A stretch of 14,439 nt of DNA from a bacterium. Its GTDB lineage: Bacteria > Cyanobacteriota > Vampirovibrionia > Gastranaerophilales > Gastranaerophilaceae. Shown here in pieces: positions 12,324-14,439 of the stretch. The DNA is taken from assembly GCA_017541565.1 (NCBI GenBank), contig JAFXYU010000205.1:1-14439 (forward strand), in the 5' to 3' direction. Numbering within the stretch: position 1 is the first letter of the stretch; the number at the start of each line of letters is the position of its first letter. The notes beneath the pieces were generated by a model. It saw only the letters and a list, made by a program, of their open reading frames with translations, ran no database searches and was not told where the DNA came from. The position numbers and the translations under genes are program-made.

Positions 12324-14178
12324 ATGCTTCACTTTCTGCAGGAAGTTTTGGTTTGTATTCTTCTTCCTCTTCCGGTGTAACGTTTATAGGAAGACGGAAC
12401 CCGAATGTTGAGCCTTCTCCTTCAACAGAATTTACAAAAACCTGTCCGTTGTGGTGTTTTTCTATTGTAACTTTAACAAGGTGCAAGCCAAGACCGGTGC
12501 CTTTTACGGTATGTGTAGCATTTTCCACTCTGTAGAAACGGTCAAATACTTTTTTCTGGTCTTTTTCACTGAGCCCCGGACCTTGGTCTTCAACGCTCAC
12601 CTCTACAAATTCTCCGTCGCGCGAACGTTCGGCACGGATTTTAATGCGTTTTCCGTCCGGTGAATATTTGATAGCGTTTGATAAAATATTCATGAACGCG
12701 CGTGAAATGCTGTCAGCATTAAGGTATACATCAGGCAAATCGGGCTCTTTCATGACAGAAATTGTCAAATCATGTTCCTTTGCCAAGACCTGTACTTGAT
12801 TTACGGCATCTTCAATAATATCAATCACACTTTGTTTTGTTTTTTCAAGTTTGACATTTTGTGCTTCATATCTTGAAAAATCAAGAATATCATTAACCAT
12901 GCGGTTAAGTCTTATTATTTCCTGATTCATAACTCCTATAAATTCTCTTTGAGTGTTGAAATCAAAATCATTTCCGAAGTTGTAAAGAGTATCAATGTAA
13001 CTTCTTAATACCGTTACCGGAGTTCTGAGTTCATGAGAAACATTTGATATAAAGTTTGATCTCAATTGATCCATTTCAACTTCTTTTGTTATATCAATGA
13101 GAATAATTATGTATCCGACATAAGCGTTAGAACGTGTGAACATCGGAGAAATCAAACATTTTAGGATACGTTTGTCTATTTCTATATTGAACGGCATTGG
13201 AGAACCGTCATCATCAAGCGGAGTATCTTTGTAATGTGCAATTTTTTCCGCAAAACAAAGTTCACCGGAGGAATCACAGAACTGTTGGATTTGAGTGTTC
13301 AGTATTTCGTCTTCTTCAACCTCAAGTAATCTTTTTGCATAGTTATTAACCATAATTACTTTGTCGTGGTTATCGCAAACAACAACACCGTTAACGATAC
13401 TCATCAGGACTGACTCAAGTTTGTTTCTTTCAAACGTCAGGCTTTCGATAGTTTGTTCGTTGTATTTGCTCAATCGCTCCGACATATCATTGAATGCCAC
13501 ATATAACTCCTGAACTTCTTTGTCGGCATCTTTACTTTCAAGCGTATATCCAAATTCACCCGAAGAAATCTTGTTTACACCCTGATAAAGTTTTCTGAGT
13601 TCACGAGTAATTATTGAAGAGTTCATATAAACAATTCCGACGATTACAAGCCATGCGAGAACAAAAACTATTGCAATGGATGTCCTTGAAGTTTTTGTTA
13701 CCTTGTCGGTTATGTTTCCGGAAAGTCCGACCTCTACCGAACCGACATTATGTTTTCCGTCAGCGGATTTGATAACCATTGGTGAACTCACGGGTATCAT
13801 TGATTTTTCAGCCTGATCCGGATAGTCATCTTTGCTCGAGTATATTATTTTTGAATTTGTATCTTTAAAAATGATATATGCAATATCGTTATTGCTGTTA
13901 AGAACAGATACAGCGTTGGTTCTCAGAGCATCATATTTTGCCAGTTGCGGAATTTCTTTTGTGACTTCGACGCCTTCGATTGCAAGAGTTTTTGCCAAAA
14001 CTTGGCCGAAACTTCTATAGGCATTTTTCATATTTTCACCGATGCTGTAAGTTACAAAACCCGCTATAAGGACAATAAAAAGTGTGCTTACGGCAAGACC
14101 TGTTATGATTAAACGGGTTTGTGCCGAAATTCCTTTTTTCTTGGGTATAGATTTCTTTTTCTCTCCACCGGTTTCCAT
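12322..14178 (-). CDS. Membrane sensor histidine kinase (WalK/NblS-like, HAMP-PAS-HisKA-HATPase)
   Basis: 618 residues. TM1 about 22-45, periplasmic sensor about 46-166, TM2 about 167-186, HAMP about 187-238 (ITRELRKLYQGVNKISSGEF), PAS about 250-365, HisKA with the phospho-accepting His382 in FISNVSHELRTPV, then the ATPase with Asn497/Asn501 (MNILSNAIKYS), G1 DQGPG (531-535), F box FDRFYR and G2 KGTGLGL (559-565). All catalytic residues are present. The layout matches WalK/VicK and the cyanobacterial NblS/Hik33 kinases, which monitor envelope or stress state and phosphorylate an OmpR-type regulator. No regulator gene is adjacent in the window, so the pair is split or lies beyond the right edge. 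The C-terminus ends in an acidic tail (TPEEEEEYKP). It has its own strong promoter and no SD, so the mRNA is probably leaderless. Confidence 0.92.
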   Translation of the reverse strand: METGGEKKKSIPKKKGISAQTRLIITGLAVSTLFIVLIAGFVTYSIGENMKNAYRSFGQVLAKTLAIEGVEVTKEIPQLAKYDALRTNAVSVLNSNNDIAYIIFKDTNSKIIYSSKDDYPDQAEKSMIPVSSPMVIKSADGKHNVGSVEVGLSGNITDKVTKTSRTSIAIVFVLAWLVIVGIVYMNSSIITRELRKLYQGVNKISSGEFGYTLESKDADKEVQELYVAFNDMSERLSKYNEQTIESLTFERNKLESVLMSIVNGVVVCDNHDKVIMVNNYAKRLLEVEEDEILNTQIQQFCDSSGELCFAEKIAHYKDTPLDDDGSPMPFNIEIDKRILKCLISPMFTRSNAYVGYIIILIDITKEVEMDQLRSNFISNVSHELRTPVTVLRSYIDTLYNFGNDFDFNTQREFIGVMNQEIIRLNRMVNDILDFSRYEAQNVKLEKTKQSVIDIIEDAVNQVQVLAKEHDLTISVMKEPDLPDVYLNADSISRAFMNILSNAIKYSPDGKRIKIRAERSRDGEFVEVSVEDQGPGLSEKDQKKVFDRFYRVENATHTVKGTGLGLHLVKVTIEKHHNGQVFVNSVEGEGSTFGFRLPINVTPEEEEEYKPKLPAESEA

Positions 14179-14213
14179 AATGAAATTATATCACGCAAAG
14201 AGATAAATGTAAA
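14179..14213 (-). promoter_or_regulatory. Promoter placed for a leaderless histidine kinase mRNA
   Basis: On the - strand TTTACA (-35, 14208-14213), 17-bp spacer ending in TGA, TATAAT (-10, 14185-14190), 6 nt (TTCATT), then ATG at 14178. The expected +1 is exactly the A of the ATG. It is the best-formed of the four leaderless-type sites. It lies in the short gap after the upstream cysteine-cluster gene. Confidence 0.75.
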
Positions 14214-14216
14214 AAA

Positions 14217-14438
14217 TTAGTTTTTTCTTAAATACGATTCAAAACTTTTGTCTTCCACCTTATACCCGCAGCCGTTATGGAGTTTTCCCGCATATCCTAT
14301 TTTTTTTGCGGGATAGTTTTTGCACATTTTCAGTCGTTTTTCATAAACCGAACAAAGTCCTTCATCGGTTACATATTTACATGCAAAAATCAAGTTGCCG
14401 TCTTCATCTTTGCCTCTAATATAGAACCTTCTGTATGC
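14217..14438 (-). CDS. YkgJ-like Cys-cluster protein, C-terminal part (5' end outside window)
   Basis: The - strand frame is open from the right edge to TAA at 14217-14219, giving the last 73 residues. The visible part has FACKYVTDEGLCSVYEKR, then KMCKNYP and NGCGY: regularly spaced Cys followed by the CxxYP and GCGY blocks that end the YkgJ/UPF0153 family, predicted zinc- or iron-binding proteins with an N-terminal CxxCxxCC cluster. The N-terminal cluster would lie outside the window, so this is a partial call. The stop is 38 bp upstream of the histidine kinase start, and that gene has its own promoter in the gap. Confidence 0.7.
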   Translation of the reverse strand, partial: AYRRFYIRGKDEDGNLIFACKYVTDEGLCSVYEKRLKMCKNYPAKKIGYAGKLHNGCGYKVEDKSFESYLRKN

Positions 14439-14439
14439 C

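Noticed and set aside
12266..12535. 89-codon + strand frame after the uridine-kinase-family gene
   Set aside because: It is antisense to the conserved ATPase domain of the histidine kinase and contains the convergent hairpin; its Ser/Thr-rich product is typical of a shadow frame.
1..14439. CRISPR array, tRNA, rRNA, insertion sequence or defence island
   Set aside because: I saw no evenly spaced direct repeats, cloverleaf with CCA-type end, rRNA segments, transposase or known defence-protein motifs.

Overview
The window looks like a piece of a low-GC, Gram-negative, gut-type bacterial chromosome that carries the right-hand end of a prophage. The gene style resembles Candidatus Gastranaerophilales/Vampirovibrionia (non-photosynthetic Cyanobacteriota). 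It has AT-rich host genes, an autotransporter-type outer-membrane barrel, a PilZ protein, a WalK/NblS-like membrane histidine kinase, and short lineage-style proteins with one hydrophobic segment or a coiled coil. This taxonomic call is inference from gene style; there is no rRNA or marker gene to fix it.

Region 1 (1-2979, + strand) is phage: the C-terminal part of a tail-fibre-like protein, an acidic tail-associated hypothetical, a DUF1353 protein and a complete terminase large subunit. No integrase, portal, capsid or small terminase is present. The terminase lies at the downstream end of the tail genes, which is not the usual order. Its 3' end overlaps, tail to tail, a short PLP-aminotransferase-fold gene (2958-3689, - strand).

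Region 2 (3690-6036) has an outer-membrane autotransporter-like protein, a small one-TM protein, and a 71-residue Phe/Pro/Cys-rich microprotein. The last two are divergent, and a 45-bp near-perfect dyad lies between them. Region 3 (6037-9651, all - strand) holds a HAD phosphatase, a PilZ protein translationally coupled to a tiny exported protein, a thioredoxin with a CGYC site, a coiled-coil protein, and a two-gene membrane operon (DUF4870-like plus a multi-TM protein). Region 4 (9724-14439) holds a hybrid-cluster-protein homologue that has lost most of its metal ligands, a divergent uridine-kinase-family P-loop kinase, the sensor histidine kinase, and the C-terminus of a YkgJ-like cysteine-cluster protein at the right edge.

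Two things stand out. First, four genes without a Shine-Dalgarno sequence (starts at 3689, 6705, 7559, 14178) each have a -10 box ending exactly 6 nt before the ATG. Three of the four have an extended TGn-10. This predicts leaderless mRNAs, while neighbouring genes with good SD sites lack the arrangement. Second, the HCP homologue keeps the fold's landmark sequences but lacks the CxxC pair of the [4Fe-4S] cluster and most ligands of the hybrid cluster, so it is probably not a classical hydroxylamine/NO reductase.
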